From: Hungatella sp. UBA7603
GTDB taxonomy: Bacteria; Bacillota; Clostridia; Lachnospirales; Lachnospiraceae
Reading direction: 5' to 3'
Length of the DNA: 31,316 nt
Assembly: GCA_002478865.1 (NCBI GenBank)
Contig: DLJZ01000019.1
Span: 1 to 31,316 of the forward strand
The position numbers and the translations under genes are program-made. This document shows positions 22,528 to 31,284 of this stretch, one piece after another. The notes under the pieces were generated by a model. It saw only the letters and a program-made list of their open reading frames with translations, had not been told where the DNA came from and did not search any database. Position 1 is the stretch's first letter. The number at the start of each line of letters is the position of its first letter.

Positions 22528-23874
22528 GGATCTTAAAAGTCGTAGGGATCTGGTGGAATGGTTTTCCTCAATGCTTCCTGACCCCTTATCAGGAAGAAAG
22601 AAGCCGTTTGGCTGCCTGGCTGAATCTGGTGAACGAAATTGATAATCAAAAGGAAACTGGTACTTTTTCCTTTTGATTATCAATTATGGTCTGAAGGTAA
22701 ACAGCTTTCCCTACAGCAGAGAAAACATAGATTTTGCCTGCAGAGAGATTGATAGTCACTATATTGGAGGCGGGTGGTACAAAGACGGGCATGATTCCCA
22801 GAGGGATTATTACATTCCCTTTGCTTTTCACTTTTACAGCCTGATTCTTGACCGGTACTGTCCGGAACACAAGCTTTCCTGTGTCAGGGAGAGGAGCCTG
22901 GAATTTGAACCGGATTTTCTGTACTGGCTGGACCCACAGGGGCGGAGCCTGCCTTTTGGAAGAAGCCTTACCTACCGCTTTGCCCATGTATGCTACTGGT
23001 GTGCCTGCGCGGTCAGCGGTGTTCACGGAATCAGTACAGGAGAAGTGAAGGATATGATTTTTGGAGAGAGGACAGAAAGCCGGTAGTTTTAAAGGAATCC
23101 ATCAAAGAAGAGCGGGGACCGGGATTTTTGATTGTGGCAGGCAAAAGGCACCATTATGCGCTTTCAGCCTGTCAGTACAGCAGCGCATCCATTTTCCAGC
23201 ACATGTCCAAGTATGGGAAGTTCTGTTACTCCACTGCATTTGGGTTTAACTGTTCCAGAGATGTGCAGGGAATCAGCCAGTTTGCAGTGGACAGCACTCT
23301 GGCACTGTCCGTCAAGGGAACCGGGCAGTTTGCAGGACGGGGAAGAATTGAAGAATGGGATTCTTTCAGGGAATATGTATATAGCAGATGGGGGTATGGT
23401 GAGATTGCGGAGATTGAGAGCTGGCTGGTTCCAGTTGATGAGGAATTCCATGTAAGGATACACCGGATAAGCACCAGTCTGGAACTGGAAACTTATGAAG
23501 GTGCATTTCCGGTCTTTGGCTGGAGCCCCAAGTTCTGTTCTCCGGTAGTGGAAAAAGAAGGAGTGGTTCTTAGTTATGGTTCCATGTCCAGCGGGATATG
23601 GGATCTTTGCCATAACCGTCAGCCGGAGGTTGTCCTTCAGGGACCCAATACCAACATCTATGACTGTGAAAGAAATGGAGTTCCCGCTCTTAGGGGTGTA
23701 ATCCCCCCATCAGAGGAGGGTCAGATTATAGCGTGTCTGGTCTATGGCAATCCGCAGATGGATAAGAATGAAACAGGCCCCAAGCAAGTGCCGAAGGTCA
23801 GCCTTATAGGAAACTGCATTATGATAGACAGTAAAGAAACAATCTTAGAAAAATTAGATGCCAGGGAGGAATAA
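22511..23874 (+). pseudogene. Decayed DUF2264 family gene
   Basis: Four pieces in different frames match DUF2264 in order. From ATG 22511 it reads LKSRRDLVEWFSSML, then near 22575 it jumps frame to FLTPYQEERSRLAAWLNLV and NEIDNQKE, with an internal deletion between. Near 22655 the frame shifts to WYFFLLIINYGLKVNSFPYS, IGGGWYKDGHDSQRDYYIPF and LDPQGRSLPFGRSLTYRF. Near 23048, after a further deletion, it shifts to FWREDRKPVVLKE, HMSKYGKFCYSTAFGFNCSRD and on to the stop. The total of about 455 codons is short of the usual 600 or so. The family has an alpha/alpha-barrel fold and is found with polysaccharide-degrading genes. With at least three lesions, function is surely lost. Confidence 0.85.
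22639..22684 (+). repeat. Perfect 18-bp inverted repeat at a frameshift
   Basis: TTGATAATCAAAAGGAAA and its exact complement TTTCCTTTTGATTATCAA flank a loop of about 10 nt. It lies where the DUF2264 frame is broken (near 22655). It is not followed by a clear T run, and both arms are partly coding in the original frames. Confidence 0.75.
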
Positions 23875-23875
23875 G

Positions 23876-25012
23876 ATGAAATTTCAATTAACAGATGCTG
23901 ACCGCTTATGGGCGGAAGAGACTTATAAAAAGATACGGGAAAAGGTTTCAGCAGAATGCGGCAGAGTGGGAGACCGTATTCCCTATATCGCAGAAGATGG
24001 AGTTTATAAAGAGGATAAGGCCGAGACCGATATCGTCTGGTGGACCAACGGTTTTTGGCCGGGGATTCTCTGGCAGATGTATCACGCGGAGGGAGAGGAA
24101 GCCTTCCGAACGGCGGCTGAGGGAGTAGAGGAGAAGCTTGACAAGGCATTTGAGACTTATACCGGGCTTCATCATGACGTAGGATTTATGTGGCTTCATT
24201 CTGCAGCAGCCAGTTACCGCATTACAAAAAGTGAACGCTCCAAAGCAAGAGCGCTTCATGCGGCTCATCTGCTGGCAGGAAGGTACAATCCAAGAGGAAA
24301 GTTTCTCCGCTCCTGGAACCGGAACCGTTGTGGCTGGGTGATTGTGGACAGTATGATGAACATTCCTCTGCTTTATTGGGCCAGAGATGAAATCAAAGAT
24401 CCCAGATTTGAGTATGTGGCCATGGATCATGCAGATACGGTTATGAAGTATACGGTGCGGGAGGATGGCTCCTGCAATCATATTATTGTCCTTGATCCTG
24501 CGACTGGGGAACTTTTGGAAACTCCCGGGGGACAGGGATATGGTTCCGGCTCCTCTTGGTCCAGAGGCCAGGCATGGGCTATATATGGATTTGCGCTGAG
24601 TTTTCTGCATACAGGCAAAAAGGAATATTTGGATACGGCGAAAAAGACAGCACATTATTTCATAGCACAGACCGACCAGACTGGTGGGGTGGCTGTGGTA
24701 GATTTCCGGGCACCAAGGGAGCCGGTATACTGGGACAGCACTGCCGGTGTCTGCGCTGCCTGCGGTATGCTTGAGATAGCGGCTCATGTGCCGGAAATGG
24801 AAAAGGAATTTTATATTAGTGCCGCGCTGCGGATTCTTAAAGCGACCGATGAAAGGTTCTGCAACTGGGACCTGGCATATGATTCCATCGTACAGATGGG
24901 CTCCGGCTCCTATGAAACAGAACATGACAGGCATGTACCCATTATATACGGAGATTACTTCTTTATTGAAGCGGTCCTCAGACTTTTAGATAAGGACATA
25001 CTGATATGGTAA
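23876..25012 (+). CDS. ugl: GH88 unsaturated glucuronyl hydrolase
   Basis: 378 residues, matching the length of characterised unsaturated glucuronyl hydrolases. The fold is an alpha/alpha six-barrel. Likely catalytic acids are Asp 101 in HHDVGFMWLHSA and Asp 158 in VIVDSMMNIPLLYWA, equivalent in spacing to the two Asp residues known in the Bacillus enzyme. GSSWSRGQAWAIYGF and WDSTAGVCAACGMLE are also typical. It removes 4,5-unsaturated uronic acids from oligosaccharides released by polysaccharide lyases. There is no signal peptide, so it works in the cytosol on imported fragments. ATG 23876 follows GGGAGGA directly after the decayed DUF2264 gene. It overlaps the next gene by 7 bp. Confidence 0.93.
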   Translation: MKFQLTDADRLWAEETYKKIREKVSAECGRVGDRIPYIAEDGVYKEDKAETDIVWWTNGFWPGILWQMYHAEGEEAFRTAAEGVEEKLDKAFETYTGLHHDVGFMWLHSAAASYRITKSERSKARALHAAHLLAGRYNPRGKFLRSWNRNRCGWVIVDSMMNIPLLYWARDEIKDPRFEYVAMDHADTVMKYTVREDGSCNHIIVLDPATGELLETPGGQGYGSGSSWSRGQAWAIYGFALSFLHTGKKEYLDTAKKTAHYFIAQTDQTGGVAVVDFRAPREPVYWDSTAGVCAACGMLEIAAHVPEMEKEFYISAALRILKATDERFCNWDLAYDSIVQMGSGSYETEHDRHVPIIYGDYFFIEAVLRLLDKDILIW

Positions 25013-25824
25013 ATACGGAAATGATTGGTTTGCTGTGCATTGATATCGACGGGACGCTCCTTGACAGCCGCAAGGAGCTACCCCGGGAGAATGTGGAGGC
25101 TGTTCATTATGCTCTTGAAAAGGGCGTTATTGTGGCAATTGCGTCCGGCCGCTCTGTTGCTGGCATAGAACCGCTTTTTTCCCAGCTTGGCATCGAAAGG
25201 AATGGGGTCTGCTTAAATGGCGGACTGATCCTGTCGGAACGGATCATTCAAAAAACCATTATGGAAGAGGAACTGGTGATGAAAATCATCAGTCAGGCAG
25301 AGCGCTATAACAGCCAGATTTTCGTCTCCACAGCAGAACTGAACCTTACCAACAGAGAGATGTCAGGGGAGGTGAAGGAGCTGGTTGAGAAAGGAAGTCT
25401 TCGTTCGGATTACCTGTATTGTCAGGATTTTAACGAACTGCGTACACAGGCACATCTCTACAGGGATGAAATTATTAAGGTAGCCATAAAGGAAATTGAT
25501 GAAGATAATTATGGATTATTAAAGCAGTCCCTGATTGAGATGAATCTGTTCCATGTGGCAAAATCAGATACCTTTTTTGTGGATATTAACCCAAAGGGAG
25601 AAAATAAGGGAAATGGTGTTGCGGCTCTTGCCAGACACTTATCCATTCCCATGGAGAATGTCATGGGTATCGGAGATAATGAAAATGATCTGGAAATGAT
25701 AGAGCTAGTAGGCGTAGGCGTTGCCATGGGTAATGCGGTGGAACCGGTAAAAAACGCGGCTGTTTATGTAACGGGCGATCATGACCATGCAGGAGTGGCA
25801 GAGGCAATCTACCGGTTTATATAG
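25006..25824 (+). CDS. Cof-type HAD-IIB sugar phosphatase
   Basis: 272 residues with all HAD motifs: the nucleophile block LCIDIDGTLLDSRKEL (Asp 12 and Asp 14), motif II-like IASGRS, a lysine in IKVAIKE and GIGDNENDLEMIELVG for magnesium binding. VGVAMGNAVEPVKNAA is the family's C-terminal signature. The cap is type IIB. These enzymes dephosphorylate small sugar phosphates in the cytosol. In this operon it could remove the phosphate added by the PTS so that hydrolases can act, or recycle sugar phosphate excess. ATG 25006 overlaps the GH88 stop; ATG 25021 is a possible shorter start. Confidence 0.92.
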   Translation: MVNTEMIGLLCIDIDGTLLDSRKELPRENVEAVHYALEKGVIVAIASGRSVAGIEPLFSQLGIERNGVCLNGGLILSERIIQKTIMEEELVMKIISQAERYNSQIFVSTAELNLTNREMSGEVKELVEKGSLRSDYLYCQDFNELRTQAHLYRDEIIKVAIKEIDEDNYGLLKQSLIEMNLFHVAKSDTFFVDINPKGENKGNGVAALARHLSIPMENVMGIGDNENDLEMIELVGVGVAMGNAVEPVKNAAVYVTGDHDHAGVAEAIYRFI

Positions 25825-25876
25825 TGATGGACAGGATATCTGGCTGACAGTAAGGGAAAACATAAGGAGGCGCATC

Positions 25877-27493
25877 ATGAATCAAGAAACTGTACACACA
25901 AATCTTCCAAAGAAAGCCGTGATTCATAATCCGGTTTTAAGAGGATTTCATCCGGACCCCTGTATTTGCTGGGCAAAGGGAACATACTATATGATCACAT
26001 CAACCTTTGAATGGCTCCCCGGCGTATCTCTCTATGAATCGGGGGATCTGGTCAACTGGACTTCTAAAGGAGGGCTTTTAAAGGATCTGGATTTAAGGGG
26101 AATTCCCGATTCAGCCGGGATCTGGGCGCCTGCCCTTTCCTATGATAACGGGATTTTCTATCTCATTTATACCGTCAGCAGACAGATTGACGGTAACTTT
26201 AAAGATGTGAAAAATTATGTTACCACCTCTTCTTCCATAGAGGGACCGTGGAGCAACCCCGTTTTTATCAATGCTTCCGGTTTTGATCCTTCCATGTTTC
26301 ATGAAAATGGAAAGCATTATGTGCTGAATCCCCAGTGGGATCCAAGACCTTTGAACGGGCATCAGAAGTTCAATGGACTGATCCTACAGGAATTTGACTT
26401 TGAAAAAGGAATGGTGGGGCGGTCAGAAGTGGTGTTTCGGGGAAGTGGCACAGGCGGAACGGAGGGCCCTCATCTGATGAAGAAGGACCAATACTACTAT
26501 ATTCTTGCAGCCGAGGGCGGAACCGGGCGGCATCATTCCATATGCGTGGCCCGGTCTGAGAACTTATGGGGACCTTATGAGGTATCCCCTTACCATCCGC
26601 TGATTACCTCCTGGGAAAAGGATACGGTGTTAAAGAAATCCGGACACGGCAATTTTGTGGAAACTCCCGATGGAAGCTGGTACATGACCCATCTGTGCGC
26701 CCGGTATCTGCAGAAGGAGCCGGTCTGTGTTCTGGGCAGGGAAACAGCGCTTCAGAAGATTACATGGATTGACGGCTGGCCCAGAATGGTACAGGGGGAG
26801 TGTGTGCCTCTTGTAGAAGTGGAGGCACCTGAGGGAGCTGTAAAAAAGGAAACCTCAAAAGAATATCGGACTTCATTTCCTAAGGATAGGGATCTGGAAC
26901 AGGAGGAGTGGCTGTCGCTGCGTCGTCCCTTCCGTCATAAGACTATGTTTACAGACCAGGGGCTTATATTAAAGGGAGACGATTCCCTTACTTCTCTGTT
27001 TGACCAGTCTATCATTGCAAGAAGATGGGAAAGCTTCCGCTTTACGGCAGGAACCGTTGTGAAATTTAAACCCTGTCACTATTCCCAGTCCGCAGGGCTT
27101 GTGTGCTATTATAACACAAAGGTATTCCATTATCTCTATATCGGATATGATGAGAAGAAACAGTGTCCTATGGTCAATATTTTAACTAACGATAATTTCA
27201 AGTTCCAGGAGCCATTAGAAGGAATGTATGAATATCTGCCGGAATTGGTGGAATCCGTTCGGTTAAAGGTCTGTTTGGATCAGAAAAACCTGCAGTTTTA
27301 TTACGCAGCAGGGGATGAGGAATTTAAAAAGATCGGACCGGTTCTGGACGCTTCCATATTAAGTGATGAACATGCAAATGGCTGGGCTTATACAGGAGCA
27401 GTAGTAGGAATTACAGCCGTTGATAATTTTAATAAGGATACGTCGGCTCTGTTTACAGAGTTTTACCAGATAGAAGGGGAGGAAAAACTGTGA
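25877..27493 (+). CDS. GH43 family glycoside hydrolase (beta-xylosidase/arabinofuranosidase-like)
   Basis: 538 residues from ATG 25877 behind AAGGAGG. The five-bladed propeller carries the three expected acids: Asp 27 in GFHPDPCICW (base), Asp 137 in GFDPSMF (pKa modulator) and Glu 196 in GTEGPHL (acid). A C-terminal beta-sandwich (from about 345, WLSLRRPFRHK onward, with VCYYNTKVFHYLYIGYD) is the XynB-type accessory domain that closes the active site. There is no signal peptide, so it acts on imported short oligosaccharides. Family members remove xylose, arabinose or galactose, and the substrate is not fixed by the sequence. It ends 4 bp inside the next gene. Confidence 0.93.
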   Translation: MNQETVHTNLPKKAVIHNPVLRGFHPDPCICWAKGTYYMITSTFEWLPGVSLYESGDLVNWTSKGGLLKDLDLRGIPDSAGIWAPALSYDNGIFYLIYTVSRQIDGNFKDVKNYVTTSSSIEGPWSNPVFINASGFDPSMFHENGKHYVLNPQWDPRPLNGHQKFNGLILQEFDFEKGMVGRSEVVFRGSGTGGTEGPHLMKKDQYYYILAAEGGTGRHHSICVARSENLWGPYEVSPYHPLITSWEKDTVLKKSGHGNFVETPDGSWYMTHLCARYLQKEPVCVLGRETALQKITWIDGWPRMVQGECVPLVEVEAPEGAVKKETSKEYRTSFPKDRDLEQEEWLSLRRPFRHKTMFTDQGLILKGDDSLTSLFDQSIIARRWESFRFTAGTVVKFKPCHYSQSAGLVCYYNTKVFHYLYIGYDEKKQCPMVNILTNDNFKFQEPLEGMYEYLPELVESVRLKVCLDQKNLQFYYAAGDEEFKKIGPVLDASILSDEHANGWAYTGAVVGITAVDNFNKDTSALFTEFYQIEGEEKL

Positions 27494-29709
27494 TTCGTGT
27501 ATTGGAGCAGGAAAGGACGTTTCATCTTGTTACGGCCCGCACATCCATGATTCTTCATGCCATGCCAAGCGGCCATATGATGAGTCTTTACTGGGGCAGC
27601 AGAGTAGAGGATGACGCATTCAGCCGTATTACAAAGGATATAAAAAAGGCAAGCTATTTAAGCGGTACAGACGGAATCAAGGATTTCAGGCTGGAGCAGT
27701 ATCCGGTGCTCTATTCTTCCTGGGGTAATCCAGATCTGAGAAAGCCGGCCTTTCAGTTCTCCTATGAAGACGGTTCACAAATGACAGATCTTCGGTTTTT
27801 CGGATACAGACAGTATCAGGGAAAAAAGAAACTGGAGGGTCTTCCTTCGGTCTTAAATGAAGTAGCCCAGTGTCTGGAACTGATTTTAAGGGACAGCTTA
27901 AGCGGCGTGGAAGTAACCCTGACTTACGGAGTTTTTGAATCTTATGATGCCATAACCCAGAGCGTGAAGGTAACAAATGGAAATCAGGGAGCCATCCAGA
28001 TCGAACGGATAATGTCAGGCTGCTTTTCATTTCTGGATGACCAGTATGATGCCATTACCCTAAACGGGGCATGGGCCAGGGAATGTCATGAGAACAGGCA
28101 GAGAATCAGACAGGGAAGTTTCTGTGTGGAAAGCCTAAGGGGAGCCAGCGGCCATGGTCAGAACCCTTTTCTGGCGCTGGCAGAGCCGGGAACAGAGGAA
28201 GATAAGGGCAATGTATGGGCAATGAATCTGATCTACAGCGGAAGTTTTGAAGCAGGCGTTGAAGTGGATATGCACCAGAACACCCGATTTATGATGGGAA
28301 TCCAGTCCTTTGGATTTTCCTGGCGGCTGGAAAAGGGAGAGTTCTTTGTAAGTCCTGAGGTGGTAATGATTCATTCCGATGAGGGGCTTGGTGCCATGTC
28401 AAGAAGCTTTCACCGGCTGTACCGGGAATGTCTGCTTCCAGGGGCCTATGCAGGAGAGACAGGCAGAAAAAGACCGATCCTGATTAATAACTGGGAAGCC
28501 ACCTATTTTGATTTTGATAAGAAAAAGCTTCTGGAGTTGGCAGATGAGGCAGTCAAACTTGGAGTGGAATGCTTTGTACTGGATGACGGCTGGTTTGGAA
28601 AACGAAACAGCGATGAAAGCTCTCTGGGGGACTGGACGGAAAACTGGGAGAAGCTGGGGGGAAGCCTGTCAGAGCTGGCAGAAGAAATCCGCAGCCGGGG
28701 ACTTTTATTTGGTCTGTGGTTTGAACCGGAGATGGTGTCGCCGGACAGCGACTTATTCAGAAGCCATCCGGAATGGGCCATTCAGGTGCAGGGACGTCCC
28801 ATGCAGCTTGCCAGAAACCAGCTGGTGTTAGATGTAAGCTGCAAAGAGGTGCAAGATTATATCATTGAATCGGTTGACCGGATTCTTAAGAAGGTTCCTG
28901 TATCCTATGTAAAGTGGGATATGAACCGCAATATAACGGAATGGAATTCCTGTTTTCTTCAAAAGGACCGTCAAAAGGAACTGGGACACCGGTATATTCT
29001 TGGGCTTTACAGGATTTTAGAGGAACTGACCGGGCGTCATAAAGACGTGCTGTTTGAGGGATGTGCGGGAGGCGGAGGACGTTTTGATCCAGGAATGCTT
29101 TATTACATGCCCCAGATCTGGACCAGCGACGATACGGATGCCGTGGAGCGGCTGGACATTCAGCTTGGAACTTCCTATGTATATCCTTCGGTAGCCATGG
29201 GCTGCCATGTATCGGCCTGTCCCAACCATATGATAGGAAGAATTACTCCTCTTTCCACCCGAGGTCTGGTTGCCATGCAGGGCAATCTGGGGTATGAATT
29301 GGATCTGACATCACTGGGCGAAGAGGAAAAACAGGAAATTCACAGGCAGACGGACTTATACAAACAGATTCGGGAAATCATCTGGAACGGGGAACTGCAC
29401 CGGCTGAAAAAAGAAGGAAATGAGCGGGCTTTTCTGTATATTTCAGAGGACGGAAGTAAAGGCGTGGTAAGCTTTGTTCAGATTCTTGCAAAGCCCAATA
29501 CGGTTCCCAAAAGGCTGAAGCTGAAAGGATTAAAACCAAATGCCTTATACCGCGTGGAGCGGGTGGGAGAGACTGACAGCATGGTTGTGCATGGAAGCTT
29601 TCTTATGAACCTGGGACTGGATTTAAAACGGCCCCAGAGGGATTTCCATGGAGAACAGTGGCTGCTTTACAGAGAGGAGAATTTCAATGCCTGTCATACC
29701 GGAGAATAG
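27490..29709 (+). CDS. GH36 alpha-galactosidase
   Basis: 739 residues from GTG 27490, overlapping the GH43 stop, with GGGGAGG upstream. The length and layout match bacterial GH36: beta-sandwich N-domain, (beta/alpha)8 barrel and a short C-domain. The nucleophile is Asp 477 in YVKWDMNRNITE and the acid/base is Asp 547 in WTSDDTDAVERL, near the numbering of the Geobacillus enzyme. NWEATYFDFD, LDDGWFGKRNSD, LWFEPEMVSPDSDL and GCAGGGGRFD are conserved; a Ser in the usual C-SGGGRFD block is Ala here. No signal peptide, so it is cytosolic. It releases terminal alpha-galactose from oligosaccharides. Confidence 0.95.
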   Translation: MIRVLEQERTFHLVTARTSMILHAMPSGHMMSLYWGSRVEDDAFSRITKDIKKASYLSGTDGIKDFRLEQYPVLYSSWGNPDLRKPAFQFSYEDGSQMTDLRFFGYRQYQGKKKLEGLPSVLNEVAQCLELILRDSLSGVEVTLTYGVFESYDAITQSVKVTNGNQGAIQIERIMSGCFSFLDDQYDAITLNGAWARECHENRQRIRQGSFCVESLRGASGHGQNPFLALAEPGTEEDKGNVWAMNLIYSGSFEAGVEVDMHQNTRFMMGIQSFGFSWRLEKGEFFVSPEVVMIHSDEGLGAMSRSFHRLYRECLLPGAYAGETGRKRPILINNWEATYFDFDKKKLLELADEAVKLGVECFVLDDGWFGKRNSDESSLGDWTENWEKLGGSLSELAEEIRSRGLLFGLWFEPEMVSPDSDLFRSHPEWAIQVQGRPMQLARNQLVLDVSCKEVQDYIIESVDRILKKVPVSYVKWDMNRNITEWNSCFLQKDRQKELGHRYILGLYRILEELTGRHKDVLFEGCAGGGGRFDPGMLYYMPQIWTSDDTDAVERLDIQLGTSYVYPSVAMGCHVSACPNHMIGRITPLSTRGLVAMQGNLGYELDLTSLGEEEKQEIHRQTDLYKQIREIIWNGELHRLKKEGNERAFLYISEDGSKGVVSFVQILAKPNTVPKRLKLKGLKPNALYRVERVGETDSMVVHGSFLMNLGLDLKRPQRDFHGEQWLLYREENFNACHTGE

Positions 29710-30598
29710 AAAAGTCCGTGTCATTCTGTGCAGTGATGCAAAAAATGAGGCCGATGACCAGTATGCCATTGTCCATGCTCTTTTGACCAGAAGCTTTGAT
29801 ATAAAGGGATTGGTTGCAGTTCATTTCCAGGAGGAAGGCACAAACAGGCTTTCTTATGAGGAGATGGAGAAGCTGGCCCTGCTTACAGGAACAAAGGGGC
29901 AGTATCCCATTTTATTAGGAGCAGATAAAAGGATGGAGAGCAGGGAAACCTATGAATACAGCCAGGGAGCCCAGTTGATTGTTAAGGAAGCGCTGAAAGA
30001 GGATGAGCGGCCTCTCTATGTACTGAATATAGGGGCACTGACGGATATGGTCGCGGCAATACTCAAACACCCGGAGATCCAGAACCGCCTGACGGCTGTC
30101 TGGGTGGGAGGAGGACGCTATCCCCAGGGAGGGAACGAATGCAATCTCAATAATGATATGCTGGCAGCCAGAGTTCTTTTTTCTTCGTCCGCGGCATTGT
30201 GGCAGATTCCAAGCAATGCCTATAAGACCACTTTGGTATCCGTTGCAGAACTGAAGCTGAGGGTAGAGCCCATGGGAAAACTGGGAGCCTACCTTTACCG
30301 TCAGCTTATAGAGTTCGCGTCTGCAAATATGGAAAACAAGTCATGGATCAATCCGGAATGCTGGGTCATGGGAGATTCCGGTGCAGTAGGAGTACTTTTA
30401 GATCCACAGAAGGGGTATTACCGGGAGGAAGAAGCCCCTGATTTTGATGATAACAGCAGATATGTGAAAAAATCGGGCAACCGAAACATCAGAATCTATG
30501 ACAGGTTGAACAATCGTATGATTATCGAAGACATGTTTAGTAAAATACAGCTTTATTATTTATCAGGGCAGGAGAAAAATTCTTCTGCAGGACCATAA
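29687..30598 (+). CDS. Nucleoside hydrolase-like protein
   Basis: 303 residues from ATG 29687 (GAGAGGAGA upstream), overlapping the GH36 end by 23 bp. The N-terminal calcium-binding motif is SDAKNEADDQYAIVHALL (Asp 17, 23 and 24), a variant of the classic DTDPGxDD signature. Other family features are VLNIGALTDMVAAIL, WVGGGRYPQGGNECNLNNDMLAARVLF and the C-terminal DFDDNSRY. Such proteins cleave N-ribosides, but the subgroup with the N-E-x-D-D-Q form often sits in polysaccharide loci. Its substrate may therefore be a carbohydrate rather than a nucleoside, which is inference from context. Confidence 0.85.
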   Translation: MPVIPENRKVRVILCSDAKNEADDQYAIVHALLTRSFDIKGLVAVHFQEEGTNRLSYEEMEKLALLTGTKGQYPILLGADKRMESRETYEYSQGAQLIVKEALKEDERPLYVLNIGALTDMVAAILKHPEIQNRLTAVWVGGGRYPQGGNECNLNNDMLAARVLFSSSAALWQIPSNAYKTTLVSVAELKLRVEPMGKLGAYLYRQLIEFASANMENKSWINPECWVMGDSGAVGVLLDPQKGYYREEEAPDFDDNSRYVKKSGNRNIRIYDRLNNRMIIEDMFSKIQLYYLSGQEKNSSAGP

Positions 30599-30620
30599 GG
30601 GGAACCTCTGTTTTAAGTAC

Positions 30621-30678
30621 AAAAACGGGCTGTCACACCAGCTTATTCTATTTGTTTGGTGTGACAGCCCGTTTTTTT
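30621..30678 (+). terminator. Strong terminator closing the carbohydrate operon
   Basis: AAACGGGCTGTCACACCA and TGGTGTGACAGCCCGTTT form a perfect long stem with a 16-nt loop, followed by seven T residues. It lies 23 bp after the nucleoside-hydrolase-like gene. Confidence 0.95.
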
Positions 30679-30781
30679 ATTTGCGGAGAACTGTGTTCTT
30701 GCGGAAACGGGGATGCCGTATATGTAAGCGTCGAGGTTGTCCTGCAGAAAGTGGAATTAAAAAGGGGTCTTGAACATTTGA

Positions 30782-31270
30782 CACGTTTTTGCTCCAGCTT
30801 TTACAATTGGAGTTATGCTTCCGATTACCTTGTGCGTTTTAGGGCCGGCCGGCTCATTCTTAGGAAACTATATTGGCAATGGTATTATAGCAATAGGTGC
30901 AGTTACAGGATTTCTAGGAGTTGCAATCATTGGTGCTACATTTGAATTTTTAGTGATAAGAGGAATGCATATGATTTTAATTACCTTTTTGTTCCAGATT
31001 TTCGCAACGGCTGGACACGAAAACTTTGTAGCTGTGGGTATGGCTGCAGCAACATATGCAGTAGCAGGAATGTCTTTGGGAATCCTGCATGTTGGACACT
31101 ATACGCTGATACCTTCTACCAATTTGGTTGGTTTATTAGCTTTTACTGGTAATGGAGTAGGCAACTTGGTAAATGGAATTATTGGTTGCATTATCTCAGT
31201 AATTGTTTCGGCAGTGGTTACTTATTACTTTGGCTTTGATAAAAATGATCCAATTGTAAAAGGTAATTAA
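30782..31270 (+). pseudogene. PTS EIIC (glucose superfamily) C-terminal remnant
   Basis: The frame opens at 30782, just after an in-frame TGA, with VFAPAFTIGVMLPITLCVLG and runs to TAA 31268-31270. It keeps membrane segments seen in the second half of BglP/TreP-like EIIC domains: GPAGSFLGNYIGNGI, FEFLVIRGMHMILI, FQIFATAGHENFVAVGMA and LGILHVG. About 160 residues remain of an expected 350-450. The N-terminal half is missing, and the 100 bp before it (30679-30781) does not encode it in any frame. The fragment next to a ChbG-like gene suggests an original chitobiose or beta-glucoside uptake unit. Confidence 0.75.
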
Positions 31271-31284
31271 GAAAGGTTTGCCAT

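Noticed and set aside
23948..24934. Minus-strand frame of 328 codons opposite the GH88 gene
   Set aside because: It is a shadow of a well-supported GH88 gene, without a ribosome site or recognisable domain.
30652..30945. 97-codon frame over the terminator and EIIC remnant
   Set aside because: It starts inside the terminator hairpin and runs out of frame with the recognisable EIIC segments.
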